Shown: piece after piece, positions 6,273-13,655 of the stretch
Numbering within the stretch: position 1 is the first letter of the stretch
Layout: each line of letters opens with the position of its first letter
Source: Bacillota bacterium
Lineage (GTDB): Bacteria > Bacillota > Clostridia > Christensenellales > UMGS416
DNA: 22,832 nucleotides
Direction: 5' to 3'
Assembly (NCBI GenBank): GCA_023428265.1
Contig: JAEYYW010000029.1
Span: 1-22,832 of the forward strand
Notes under the pieces: generated by a model
The model's database searches: none
What the model was told of the DNA's origin: nothing
What the model saw: only the letters and a program-made list of their open reading frames with translations
Made by a program: the position numbers and the translations under genes

Positions 6273-7163
6273 TTAGCCCATGATGCTTTGCTGCAACATC
6301 AGCAATATGTCGATGATACTATATTTCAAGCCTGATAGCAACACCGCCGCATTGCCGGAGTCTGTCTTGGAAAGTTGATCCAGTTTTTCAGAACTATCCA
6401 ACAATGCCTGGTTGAGCTTGAGTATCATTTCGGACTGGGTGGAGCCGACTGCCTTCATCAATTGGTCGCTGGACTGCTTCATTTGTGCCGATGCCCCGGC
6501 GACTGCCTGTTTCCAGTCATCGGGGGAACCCTGGTTCTGCTGCGCCGCCTTTTGCGTGTTGATCAGCAGTGCCAGTTGGTTTTGGATCGTCAGCAGTGAG
6601 CCCCGGATGGCATCGATTTGCTCGCGGGTGGCGTTCACCTTCCAATTGACTCCGCTTGCCTGCACCTTGAGAATGCAGGCGTCCGGAGACAGGCTTTTGC
6701 GATACTCATCGCGCAGCGCCTTTGCGTCTGCCTCGGAGTAAAACACCGAGTCGACTACGCGCAGCATCGCATCGTCTTTCATGATGTAGGCGCCCGATCC
6801 TTTGCCTTTGAATTTCTCGGCCGCTGCCTCCGCATTTTCCTGCTTCGTGAATACGCCAAGCTGCACGCCGTAGAGCGTGATGGCGTTCATTTTGATGTCC
6901 TCACTGAGCTTATCTCCGGAGGGAGATGGAGCCGGTGTTGCCGATGATGCCGGTGAGTTTATGAGCGAGGATATGGAGGGCAGCACAGGCGCTCCCGTTG
7001 TTGGTTTCGAGGGGTTGTATGCAGGTTTGAACAAGATGTCATAAATGCCCAGCGATTGAAAGGCAAATATGAACGCGGCGATGAGCAGCAGCACCAGGAT
7101 GGTGGTTGCCGCGCTGTAGCGCTCCTTGCTGTGTTTTGACTTGCTCGTTCTTCTTCGGCGCAT
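6273..7163 (-). CDS. Membrane-anchored SPOR-domain protein
   Basis: This 296-residue protein has a basic N-terminus (MRRRRTSKSKHSKERY), one membrane helix at about 18-38 and a Pro/Ser/Ala-rich linker at 50-82. A SPOR-like domain follows at about 95-168 (ITLYGVQLGVFTKQENAEAAAEKF). The C-terminus is helical and predicted coiled coil. SPOR domains bind peptidoglycan stripped of stem peptides, often at division or sporulation septa, with the domain outside the cell. I chose ATG 7163 because TTGGAGGG lies 6 bases upstream. Only 20 bases separate it from the DRTGG gene, so it may head the sensor operon, although its function seems unrelated. Confidence 0.85.
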   Translation of the reverse strand: MRRRRTSKSKHSKERYSAATTILVLLLIAAFIFAFQSLGIYDILFKPAYNPSKPTTGAPVLPSISSLINSPASSATPAPSPSGDKLSEDIKMNAITLYGVQLGVFTKQENAEAAAEKFKGKGSGAYIMKDDAMLRVVDSVFYSEADAKALRDEYRKSLSPDACILKVQASGVNWKVNATREQIDAIRGSLLTIQNQLALLINTQKAAQQNQGSPDDWKQAVAGASAQMKQSSDQLMKAVGSTQSEMILKLNQALLDSSEKLDQLSKTDSGNAAVLLSGLKYSIIDILLMLQQSIMG

Positions 7164-7203
7164 TGTACTTCCCTCCAAGTTGATGGTATGATTAACTATA
7201 TTC

Positions 7204-7216
7204 ACAGGTATCCTGT
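7204..7216. promoter_or_regulatory. Small palindrome in the divergent intergenic region
   Basis: ACAGG-TAT-CCTGT is a perfect 5-base inverted repeat. It sits just upstream of a TATAGT that could be the -10 of the minus-strand SPOR gene (no good -35 is visible) and upstream of the plus-strand acetyltransferase remnant. It could be an operator, but five-base arms also arise by chance. Confidence 0.3.
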
Positions 7217-7243
7217 TTATGTTAATTTGAAAGGGATATCCAA

Positions 7244-7612
7244 ATGGATTTTGTCAGAGCCAGTGCAATTGATTTGGATGATGTGGTTGTAATGATTCTG
7301 TGAGTACTCCACAAGACATGATTATGTTGAGGGCACAGAAGTGCGGCCTGTCGCCTATCTGGAAGGCATTTATGTCCGCGAAGAGCACCGTAAGGCAGGC
7401 ATTGGGAAAAGTTTGATAGCCTTGGGAGAGCAATGGGCAACTCTGTGGGCTGCAGGCAAATGGCTTCAGATTGCGAGCTCGACAATACGGAAAGCCTTGC
7501 GTTTCATCTTGGGTGCGGGTTTTCAGAAGTGAATCGGATCATTTGTTTCGTGAAAAATATCAGCGAAACTCATCATACAGAATCAGGAGCTTTAAATGCG
7601 CATCACGATTGA
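7244..7612 (+). pseudogene. Decayed AAC(6')-like GNAT acetyltransferase
   Basis: AAAGGG precedes an ATG at 7244 that encodes MDFVRASAIDLDDVVVMIL and then a stop at 7301. After a missing segment, the same frame resumes with RHDYVEGTEVRPVAYLEGI and YVREEHRKAGIGKSLIALG, the acetyl-CoA-binding region of aminoglycoside 6'-N-acetyltransferase-like GNAT proteins. Near 7440-7448 the frame slips. The typical C-terminus (MASDCELDNTESLAFHLGCG, then FSEVNRIICFVKNI) continues in another frame to a stop at 7610-7612. So the gene has an internal deletion plus a stop and a frameshift, and cannot make an intact enzyme. It runs into the start of the next gene. Confidence 0.85.
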
Positions 7613-8363
7613 CACCCTTCCCCTCTGGGACGCCTTCCGGCAAACGGATATCTGCCCGTATTGCCATTTGGAAAGCCGTATGGAGGAGCTTTTCATTGAC
7701 ACCTATCTGGGTGAATCGGTTATGGAGCCTGATGTGAGGGTGGAAGTGAACGCCAAGGGGTTTTGCCGGAGTCACTACAAGCAGTTGTTTCAACAGAAAA
7801 CAAGCAAGTTGGGCCTGGCCCTTATGACACACACCCATTTGCAGGAAATTCTTCATTCGGTGGACAGGCACATTGAGAAACTAAACGCCTGCGATGAAGC
7901 CGGAAACACAATATTGAAGCGGGCGACCGGCTCAAAGGATTTCTCCGGGGCGCTGGCGGAAGCCGCTTCATATGCATCGTCCAGCCGTGACACATGCGTG
8001 GTTTGTGAGCGTGTGGCTGTGCACATGGAGCGATATTATGAAACCGCGCTGCATATGTGGGAAAGCGACAATGACTTCCGGAAGCTCTTCGAACAGAGCA
8101 GGGGTTTCTGCATCCCCCATTGGGGCGCGCAGCTTGCGGCCTGCAAGGGCGTGATGATCACCAAAAAGCGGGCAGAGTTTGTCAGCAAGCTCAATGAGAT
8201 CGAAAAAAGATCCCTCTCAGAGCTTGAGAAGGATCTGGAGTGGTTCACCAGAAAGTTTGACTACCGCAACGCGGACAAGCCCTGGGGCAACTCTAAAGAT
8301 GCTCTGCCGCGGGCCATCAACACAATCGAGGGGTATACCATCAAAACGGAAAGTCAGTCCTGA
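7596..8363 (+). CDS. DUF6062-type protein with two CxxC/CxxH modules
   Basis: This 255-residue soluble protein has no signal peptide. It carries the same metal-site pattern twice: Cys20-x2-Cys23 with Cys57-x2-His60 (GFCRSHY), and Cys134-x2-Cys137 with Cys172-x2-His175 (GFCIPHW). Spacings are nearly the same in both halves (33 and 34 residues between pairs), which points to an internal duplication, probably binding zinc or another metal. I believe it belongs to DUF6062, a family widespread in Clostridia with no known function. AGGAG lies 6 bases upstream of the ATG. It overlaps the acetyltransferase remnant at its start and the convergent deaminase gene at its end. Confidence 0.85.
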   Translation: MRITIDTLPLWDAFRQTDICPYCHLESRMEELFIDTYLGESVMEPDVRVEVNAKGFCRSHYKQLFQQKTSKLGLALMTHTHLQEILHSVDRHIEKLNACDEAGNTILKRATGSKDFSGALAEAASYASSSRDTCVVCERVAVHMERYYETALHMWESDNDFRKLFEQSRGFCIPHWGAQLAACKGVMITKKRAEFVSKLNEIEKRSLSELEKDLEWFTRKFDYRNADKPWGNSKDALPRAINTIEGYTIKTESQS

Positions 8364-8806
8364 CAAAATTGTTCCAGGATAAGGCCCGATTCTTCAAAAA
8401 GTTTCAGCGAAAACTCATCCGGATAGGGGTTGCGATAAACGACCCTCATAATGCCGCCGTTGATGATGAGCCGGGCGCAGATCGAGCATGGCTGGTGGGT
8501 GCAATAGAGCGTTGCCCCCTCAATTGAAATTCCCAGCCTGGCTGCCTGAATGATGGCGTTTTGTTCGGCGTGGATGGCATAACAGAGCTGCCCCTGCTGG
8601 CCGGAAGGGATTCCGAGTGTGCGGCGCATGCACTCCCCCTTCTCCTTGCAGCTTGGAATGCCGGAAGGCGCACCGTTGTAGCCGGTGGTGAGGATGCGCT
8701 TGTTCTTCACGATCACGGCGCCCATCTGCCTGTTTGGCTGATAACAGCTGGACCAATTGGACACGGTGTCTACCAGCTCCATGAAACGATGATCCCATTT
8801 ATCCAT
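8354..8806 (-). CDS. Deoxycytidylate (dCMP) deaminase, ComEB-like
   Basis: This 150-residue enzyme has the zinc-dependent cytidine/deoxycytidylate deaminase motifs: HAEQNAI (His79, catalytic Glu81) and PCSIC (Cys107, Cys110). NGAPSGIPSC, upstream, is typical of dCMP deaminases and adds a possible second zinc site. The reaction is dCMP to dUMP, feeding thymidylate synthesis. I start it at ATG 8806 because GGAGG lies 8 bases upstream; the in-frame extension to 8863 would place this Shine-Dalgarno inside the gene. It is 63 bases behind the HD gene and may share its promoter. Its last 10 bases overlap the end of the opposite-strand gene. Confidence 0.93.
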   Translation of the reverse strand: MDKWDHRFMELVDTVSNWSSCYQPNRQMGAVIVKNKRILTTGYNGAPSGIPSCKEKGECMRRTLGIPSGQQGQLCYAIHAEQNAIIQAARLGISIEGATLYCTHQPCSICARLIINGGIMRVVYRNPYPDEFSLKLFEESGLILEQFCQD

Positions 8807-8869
8807 GCATTGTACCTCCGGCATGTTTTCTAATGATTTACCATAATTATGCAGTATTTGCAATATCGG

Positions 8870-9316
8870 CTATAAAGATTTTTGAGCAGAGGAGCCGACC
8901 ACATCCAGAATTTGCTTTTCTGCACGTCGATACCTGTCTAGCCTCAACAAATCCGCGGGAGTGGGGTTGTCAATTCGAGACAAATCCATATTGTCACGAA
9001 GGTCTGCCAGTTTCACCCGGCATGCAGTGTTATTGGGCAGAATGCGGTTGATAAATGCATCGTAGCCCTCCCCCTCCCGCTTTGTCAGGCATTCCAGAGC
9101 ATGAAGCACTTCATCAGGGTAACCCATATCAGCCAGCTGTAGCAGAGAAATACCGGTATCCTCCACCACATCATGCAACACCGCGCATATCCGATCCGAA
9201 TCATTCTCACAAGACAGCATCACACGAAGCGGGTGCAAAATATAAGGATTGCCGCCTTTATCCACTTGTCCGTCGTGGGCTTTTGCGGCCAGCTGAATTG
9301 CATCGTTTAGCAACAT
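8870..9316 (-). CDS. Stand-alone HD-domain protein, MESH1/SpoT-like alarmone hydrolase candidate
   Basis: This 148-residue protein is a single HD domain. By eye it keeps every residue used by (p)ppGpp hydrolases of the RelA/SpoT and MESH1 type: His28 (YILHP), His48-Asp49 and Glu52-Asp53 (LHDVVEDT), Asp105 and Asn109 (KLADLRDN). No synthetase, TGS or ACT domain is present. It may therefore remove the 3'-pyrophosphate of (p)ppGpp, or act on NADPH as reported for MESH1. I prefer ATG 9316 because AGGGG lies about 8 bases upstream; the GTG at 9325 sits against it. Promoter candidate: 9335-9363. Confidence 0.87.
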   Translation of the reverse strand: MLLNDAIQLAAKAHDGQVDKGGNPYILHPLRVMLSCENDSDRICAVLHDVVEDTGISLLQLADMGYPDEVLHALECLTKREGEGYDAFINRILPNNTACRVKLADLRDNMDLSRIDNPTPADLLRLDRYRRAEKQILDVVGSSAQKSL

Positions 9317-9334
9317 ATCCGCCACCCCTGATAT

Positions 9335-9363
9335 ATTGTATAGGAATCCTGCTGTTTTGTCAT
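9335..9363 (-). promoter_or_regulatory. Promoter candidate for the HD gene (and perhaps the dCMP deaminase)
   Basis: On the minus strand ATGACA (9363-9358) and TACAAT (9340-9335) are separated by 17 bases, a good sigma-A-type match. The transcript should start near 9328, just before the ribosome binding site. Confidence 0.6.
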
Positions 9364-9447
9364 GATCAAGCGATTTCGACAGGCCCAGCCACCCTCATTT
9401 GGTTTCACATTTTTACAAATAATTCACAAAACTATCCAAATTGACTG

Positions 9448-9476
9448 TTGATTTCTTCTTCAACTGCCTGTATGAT
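9448..9476 (+). promoter_or_regulatory. groES-groEL promoter
   Basis: TTGATT (9448-9453) and TATGAT (9471-9476) are separated by 17 bases. The transcript should start near 9483, directly before the CIRCE element. A TTGACT at 9441 is too far from the -10 (24 bases) to be its partner. Confidence 0.75.
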
Positions 9477-9489
9477 ATGCGTGTGCAAT

Positions 9490-9516
9490 TTAGCACTCAC
9501 CATGTTCGAGTGCTAA
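9490..9516. promoter_or_regulatory. CIRCE element (HrcA operator)
   Basis: TTAGCACTC, nine bases, then GAGTGCTAA: a perfect match to the CIRCE inverted repeat. It lies at about +8 of the groES transcript, so HrcA bound here would repress the operon until heat or misfolded protein titrates GroEL away from HrcA. The hrcA gene is not in the window. Confidence 0.98.
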
Positions 9517-9538
9517 CAACTCAAAAGGAGGTACAGGA

Positions 9539-9823
9539 ATGAATATCAAACCTTTGGGTGACAGGGTCGTCATCAAAAGCGTGGAGCAGGAAGAGACCAC
9601 AAAGAGCGGCATTGTCCTGCCCGGTTCGGCCAAGGAGAAGCCCGTGATGGCCGAAGTGATCGAGGTTGGCCCCGGCGGCCTCGTGGATGGCAAGGAAGTC
9701 ACGATGCATGTCAAGAAGGGCGACAAAGTGCTGTATTCCAAGTATGCCGGCACGGAAGTGAAGCTGGACAAAGTGGAATACATCATCGTGCGCCAGAGCG
9801 ACATACTGGCCATCGTGGAATAA
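9539..9823 (+). CDS. groES: Co-chaperonin GroES
   Basis: This 94-residue protein has the Cpn10 fold: N-terminal MNIKPLGDRVVIK, the mobile loop region EETTKSGIVLPGSAKEKP (about residues 18-35), and the C-terminal KYAGTEVKLDKVEYIIVRQSD. It forms the heptameric lid over the GroEL cavity. AAAAGGAGG lies 7 bases before the ATG. It is the first gene of the CIRCE-controlled operon and is followed after 18 bases by groEL. Confidence 0.99.
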   Translation: MNIKPLGDRVVIKSVEQEETTKSGIVLPGSAKEKPVMAEVIEVGPGGLVDGKEVTMHVKKGDKVLYSKYAGTEVKLDKVEYIIVRQSDILAIVE

Positions 9824-9841
9824 CGCAAGGAGGAATGAAAC

Positions 9842-11473
9842 ATGGCAAAGCAGATCAAATACGGCGATGATGCCCGTGCCTCTCTCGAGCGCGGTGTAAA
9901 CGCTCTGGCTGATACCGTAAAAATTACATTGGGCCCCAAGGGCCGCAACGTGGTGCTGGACAAGAAGTTCGGCTCCCCCATCATCACCAACGACGGCGTG
10001 ACAATCGCCAAGGAAATCGAGCTGGAAGACCCCTTTGAGAACATGGGCGCCCAGCTGGTGAAGGAAGTCGCCACCAAGACCAACGATGTGGCCGGCGACG
10101 GCACCACCACCGCAACGCTGCTGGCCCAGGCCATCGTGCGCGAAGGTCTGAAAAATCTGGCCGCCGGCGCCAACCCGATGATCCTGAAGAAGGGCATCCA
10201 GGCCTCCGTGGACGCTGCCATTGACCAGCTGAAGTCCATAAGCAAGCCGATTGAAGACAAGAAGGCCATCGCCCAGGTCGCCGCCATCTCCGCCAACGAC
10301 GACTCCATCGGCGCGCTCATTTCCGACGCAATGGAACGCGTGGGCAAAGACGGCGTCATCACCGTGGAAGAGAGCAAGACGCTGAAGACCGAGCTCAACG
10401 TGGTGGAAGGCATGCAGTTTGACCGCGGTTACGCCTCCGCCTATATGGTGACCGACACCGAGAAGATGGTCGCGGTGCTGGACAACCCGCTGATCCTCAT
10501 CACCGACAAGAAAATCACCAACGTGCAGGAAATTCTGCCCGTGCTCGAGCAGATCGTGCAGCAGGGCCGCAAGCTCCTGATCATCGCCGAAGACATTGAG
10601 GGCGAAGCGCTGGCCACCCTGATCGTGAACAAGCTGCGCGGCACCTTCAACTGCGTGGCGGTGAAGGCCCCCGGCTTCGGTGACCGCCGCAAGGCCATGC
10701 TGCAGGACATCGCGATCCTGACCGGCGGCCAGGTGATCTCCGAGGAGATCGGTCTGGAGCTCAAGGAAGCCAACATCAACATGCTGGGTCGCGCCCGCCA
10801 GGTCACCGTGGACAAGGAAAACACCACGATCGTGGAAGGCGCCGGCGATCCCTCTGAGATCAAGGCCCGCATTTCCAGCATCAAGGCCCAGATTGAAGAA
10901 ACCACCAGCGACTATGACCGCGAAAAGCTGCAGGAGCGCCTGGCCAAGCTGGCTGGCGGTGTGGCAGTGATCGCCGTGGGCGCCGCCACCGAAGTGGAGA
11001 TGAAGGAGCGCAAGCACCGCATCGAAGACGCCCTTTCCGCCACCCGCGCCGCTGTGGAGGAAGGCATTGTGGCCGGCGGTGGCGTGGCGCTTCTGAGCGC
11101 CATCCCGCTGCTGCAGAAGCTCGTGGATGAGAGCGAAGGCGACTATCGCACCGGTGTGCAGATCGTCAAGCGCGCCTTGGAAGAGCCCATCCGCCAGATC
11201 GCCGTGAACGCCGGTGTGGAAGGCTCCGTGATCGTCAACCATGTGGTGACGAAGAACGAAGTGGGCTATGGCTATGACGCTCTGAAGAACGAGTATGGCG
11301 ATATGTTTGCCAAGGGCATCATCGATCCCACCAAGGTGACCCGCAGCGCGCTCACCAACGCCGCAAGCGTGGCCGCAATGGTGCTCACCACCGAGAGCCT
11401 TGTCACCGACATTCCGAAGCCCGAACCGGCTGTTCCGGCGGCTCCCGGCGGCGGCATGGGCGGCATGTATTAA
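9842..11473 (+). CDS. groEL: Chaperonin GroEL
   Basis: This 543-residue protein is full length for the 60-kDa chaperonin. ATP-binding features are LGPKGRNVVLDKKFGSP (about residues 30-46) and AGDGTTTATLLAQ (about 85-97), and AAVEEGIVAGGGVALL lies near 405. The C-terminus ends in the usual Gly/Met-rich tail GGGMGGMY. It forms the double-ring folding chamber used with GroES in the cytoplasm. AAGGAGG precedes the ATG. Expression is tied to the CIRCE element. Codon use is strongly biased, as expected for a highly expressed gene, and this creates very long antisense open frames that are not genes. Confidence 0.99.
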   Translation: MAKQIKYGDDARASLERGVNALADTVKITLGPKGRNVVLDKKFGSPIITNDGVTIAKEIELEDPFENMGAQLVKEVATKTNDVAGDGTTTATLLAQAIVREGLKNLAAGANPMILKKGIQASVDAAIDQLKSISKPIEDKKAIAQVAAISANDDSIGALISDAMERVGKDGVITVEESKTLKTELNVVEGMQFDRGYASAYMVTDTEKMVAVLDNPLILITDKKITNVQEILPVLEQIVQQGRKLLIIAEDIEGEALATLIVNKLRGTFNCVAVKAPGFGDRRKAMLQDIAILTGGQVISEEIGLELKEANINMLGRARQVTVDKENTTIVEGAGDPSEIKARISSIKAQIEETTSDYDREKLQERLAKLAGGVAVIAVGAATEVEMKERKHRIEDALSATRAAVEEGIVAGGGVALLSAIPLLQKLVDESEGDYRTGVQIVKRALEEPIRQIAVNAGVEGSVIVNHVVTKNEVGYGYDALKNEYGDMFAKGIIDPTKVTRSALTNAASVAAMVLTTESLVTDIPKPEPAVPAAPGGGMGGMY

Positions 11474-11522
11474 TTCACAGCCCAACTCCGGGTGCGCCCG
11501 GTATCCATTTTCCTCGCAACAG

Positions 11523-11553
11523 ACAGAGGGCTCCGCAAAACGGAGCCCTCTGT
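11523..11553. terminator. Hairpin after groEL, probably a shared convergent terminator
   Basis: ACAGAGGGCTCCG (11523-11535) pairs perfectly with CGGAGCCCTCTGT (11541-11553) around a CAAAA loop. It lies between the convergent groEL and DivIVA-like genes. The T-tract is weak in both directions (CGCATTT after it on the plus strand), so termination may be partial, or the structure may protect the 3' end. Confidence 0.7.
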
Positions 11554-11579
11554 CGCATTTGGTCACTTCATCACTCTGC

Positions 11580-12047
11580 CTACAGGCTCAACTTATAAAC
11601 CTCCCCGGCTTCCCTGCCCTGCGCAAAGGAATAGGATGATTTCAAAAAAGCCTCCTTGCGCAGCTTCAGCTCCACCAACTCCTGCTCGAATCCCCGTGCA
11701 ATTTCCTCGGCCTGCTGGATCGTGTCCTCCAGTCGGGAGTAAAGCATGTGAGACAGACTGTCCAGGCCATGGACTTCATCTTTCAGCCTCTCTTTTTCAG
11801 CAATGGCGCTTTGCTCTCCATCCCGGATGATGCCGTTGGCGGTGGCGCGGGCTGTGATGAGCACGCTGGAGATCTCCTGCTCCATGTTGCGATAATGGGC
11901 AAGCTCGTTTTTCAGGATGTTGTTCTGATCACGGATTTCATTTTTCAGCGCCAGCGCTGCATCATGCTCGGCTTTCAGGCGCGTAATGGCCTCATCAACC
12001 TGCTGCTTGTCATATCCAAACAGAGAAGTGCGAAACGCAATCTTCAT
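11580..12047 (-). CDS. DivIVA-like coiled-coil protein
   Basis: This 155-residue protein has an N-terminus (FRTSLFGYDKQQVDEAITRL, residues 5-24) matching the membrane-curvature-binding start of DivIVA/GpsB proteins. It is followed by an almost continuous charged coiled coil with no membrane helix. It is shorter than true DivIVA and lacks a second clear domain, so it may be a septum or cell-wall scaffold protein. GGAGG lies 5 bases before the ATG. It is 52 bases behind the patatin gene and may share its transcript. No typical division genes (sepF, yggT, ileS) are adjacent. Confidence 0.8.
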   Translation of the reverse strand: MKIAFRTSLFGYDKQQVDEAITRLKAEHDAALALKNEIRDQNNILKNELAHYRNMEQEISSVLITARATANGIIRDGEQSAIAEKERLKDEVHGLDSLSHMLYSRLEDTIQQAEEIARGFEQELVELKLRKEAFLKSSYSFAQGREAGEVYKLSL

Positions 12048-12099
12048 TGTCGCCTCCGGCAGATCAATGAAGAAAACTATAGCATTCCTCCCATGCGTT

Positions 12100-12978
12100 C
12101 TAGGTCGCTTTGCGCTGCAAATAAGGTCGATTCATCTGCATTTTAATGGTGGGGATCATCCTTTTTGCCGCCTTGTATCCCCTCTCTATCAGCTCACCGG
12201 AGCGGGTGAAATCAAACAAACCAACGTCGGCCACATAGGGTGCGATTACGGCATCGGCATGTTGCAGTGTGGTGCCAGCCAGCCTGCGGGACATGATATC
12301 AAACGACCGGGAAGCCACCTCCAGCAGATCGCCGGCCTGCTGCTTATCACCGGCGTCACGGCCCAGATCCACCGCGATCACATAATCGGCGCCCATGTCA
12401 CGCAGCACTTTCACCGGCGCGTATTCCGTCACACCACCGTCCACCAGGTTCATTTCACCAAAGCGGCGCGGCACAAACACTGCCGGGATCGTGCAGCTCG
12501 CAGCAATGGCGTCGGCCATCAGAGCATCGTTGCATACCACGTAATCGCCCCTGACGGAACGGATTTCAGCGTTGGTAAAGAAAACGGTGGAGCCGCTCAC
12601 CAAATCCACAGCGCACAGGGCAACCAGAATCGGCGCTTCGCGGATGTTCATGCCGAAGGTGAGCTGATAGGCAAGCTTCTGCACCTGATTCCCTTTGAAC
12701 ATGCCGGAAAACGAAGCCTTCCGCCCGAAGAAGCTGCCCACCAGCGCCTTGGCCGCGCCGGAGGAGTTGAAGTCCAGCAGTCTGTCATCCAGATTGCCGG
12801 CAAACTGCTCCAGCTCGGATAACGAACGCCCTGCCGCATATCCGCCGCCGACCAGCGAGCCGGCGCTTGTGCCTGAAACAAATGTAATGGGGATTTGCGC
12901 TTCCACCAGCGCCTTCAGAACCCCCACATGAGCCGCACCCCTCACCGCGCCGCCAGACAGCGCAAGACCGATTGTCAT
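12100..12978 (-). CDS. Patatin-like phospholipase (RssA/YchK-like serine hydrolase)
   Basis: This 292-residue protein has the full patatin catalytic set: the oxyanion-hole loop SGGAVRG (residues 8-14), the nucleophile elbow GTSAG (Ser38) and the second dyad residue Asp180 in VDGGV. There is no signal peptide, so it acts in the cytoplasm or at the inner face of the membrane. Family members hydrolyse acyl esters of phospholipids or related lipids; the real substrate is unknown. A GGGGAG lies just before the ATG. A weak promoter (TTGATT, 16 bases, TACATC) may lie immediately upstream, after the terminator at 13042-13072. Confidence 0.93.
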   Translation of the reverse strand: MTIGLALSGGAVRGAAHVGVLKALVEAQIPITFVSGTSAGSLVGGGYAAGRSLSELEQFAGNLDDRLLDFNSSGAAKALVGSFFGRKASFSGMFKGNQVQKLAYQLTFGMNIREAPILVALCAVDLVSGSTVFFTNAEIRSVRGDYVVCNDALMADAIAASCTIPAVFVPRRFGEMNLVDGGVTEYAPVKVLRDMGADYVIAVDLGRDAGDKQQAGDLLEVASRSFDIMSRRLAGTTLQHADAVIAPYVADVGLFDFTRSGELIERGYKAAKRMIPTIKMQMNRPYLQRKAT

Positions 12979-13041
12979 CCCGCTCCCCGCCTCTCTGATG
13001 TATCAGCCTATGCCGCGCAATCAAGAAAGGTGAGGATGCAA

Positions 13042-13072
13042 AAAGCACCCATCCGGACCGGATAGGTGCTTT
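13042..13072 (-). terminator. Intrinsic terminator after the lgt operon
   Basis: On the minus strand the stem AAAGCACC-TATC pairs with GATGGGTGCTTT (one G-U pair) around a short loop and runs directly into TTTTT before GC. It follows the stop of the LiaF-like gene at 13087 and ends the lgt transcript. Confidence 0.85.
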
Positions 13073-13086
13073 AACACAAAGGGTAC

Positions 13087-13653
13087 TTATTGCTGCGGAT
13101 CGTTTGGCGGCGCCTGCTGCGGCTCACTGGGCTCAGCCTTTGCTTCAAACGTGGAAGTTCCGTTTTTGTACTTGGAACTCCTCATGAATGCGCTGACCAT
13201 TAGCCCGGCGCCCAGGCAAATCGCGATGATTGCAAGGATCACCTGGCCGTTGGCCACGTCATAATTCATCAGAAGAAAACCGCCGCCGATCGCTGTGAGG
13301 ATGAAAACAGGGATCATGGACCCCTTATGGCCTCTGCTGAACACATACAGCTCAAACAGTCCAAACGCGGGCCCCAGAATAAACAGTGGCCACAGCTTCC
13401 CGACGGACTGCCCGCCTTCGGTCAGAAGGAACAACACTCCGTAGACCAACAGGATGCCGCCGGGCACCAGCAAGCCTTCATTGTGCTCACGGGAGAAAAA
13501 GTAATAGAGGTGAAAAATCAACCCGATCGCCAATAAAAGAATAGGCCATGTCATGTCTCCATCCAACCGGATGATATTGAGCTGCCCCAACGTCAGCACC
13601 ACGCCGATGAGGAGCAGCACGGTGCCCCAAACAAGGGAATTGATGCGTTTCAT
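13087..13653 (-). CDS. LiaF/LiaI-like multi-pass membrane protein
   Basis: This 188-residue protein has about six hydrophobic segments (roughly 6-24, 35-52, 61-78, 87-106, 112-129 and 135-155) and a polar Pro/Gln/Glu tail facing the cytoplasm. The opening VWGTVLLLIGVVLTLGQLNI and repeated WP-I/L-LLAIGL segments resemble LiaI/LiaF-type transmembrane domains, found in cell-envelope stress systems and in many uncharacterised proteins. No response regulator or kinase is nearby, so the role is unknown. ATG 13653 is chosen because GGAGG lies 7 bases upstream, overlapping the end of lgt; the gap to the lgt stop is 2 bases. The two genes share an operon. Confidence 0.78.
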   Translation of the reverse strand: MKRINSLVWGTVLLLIGVVLTLGQLNIIRLDGDMTWPILLLAIGLIFHLYYFFSREHNEGLLVPGGILLVYGVLFLLTEGGQSVGKLWPLFILGPAFGLFELYVFSRGHKGSMIPVFILTAIGGGFLLMNYDVANGQVILAIIAICLGAGLMVSAFMRSSKYKNGTSTFEAKAEPSEPQQAPPNDPQQ

Positions 13654-13655
13654 GC

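Noticed and set aside
7222..7485. Minus-strand 87-codon frame in the region of the acetyltransferase remnant
   Set aside because: The opposite strand carries clear GNAT blocks in order, which explains the region better.
9441..9446. TTGACT as the groES -35 element
   Set aside because: It is 24 bases from the TATGAT; TTGATT at 9448 has the correct 17-base spacing.
9490..11566. Very long minus-strand open frames (307 and 681 codons) opposite groES-groEL
   Set aside because: They are antisense to groES-groEL and arise from its biased codon use. Their translations are low-complexity, without recognisable domains, and no promoter or ribosome binding site supports them.
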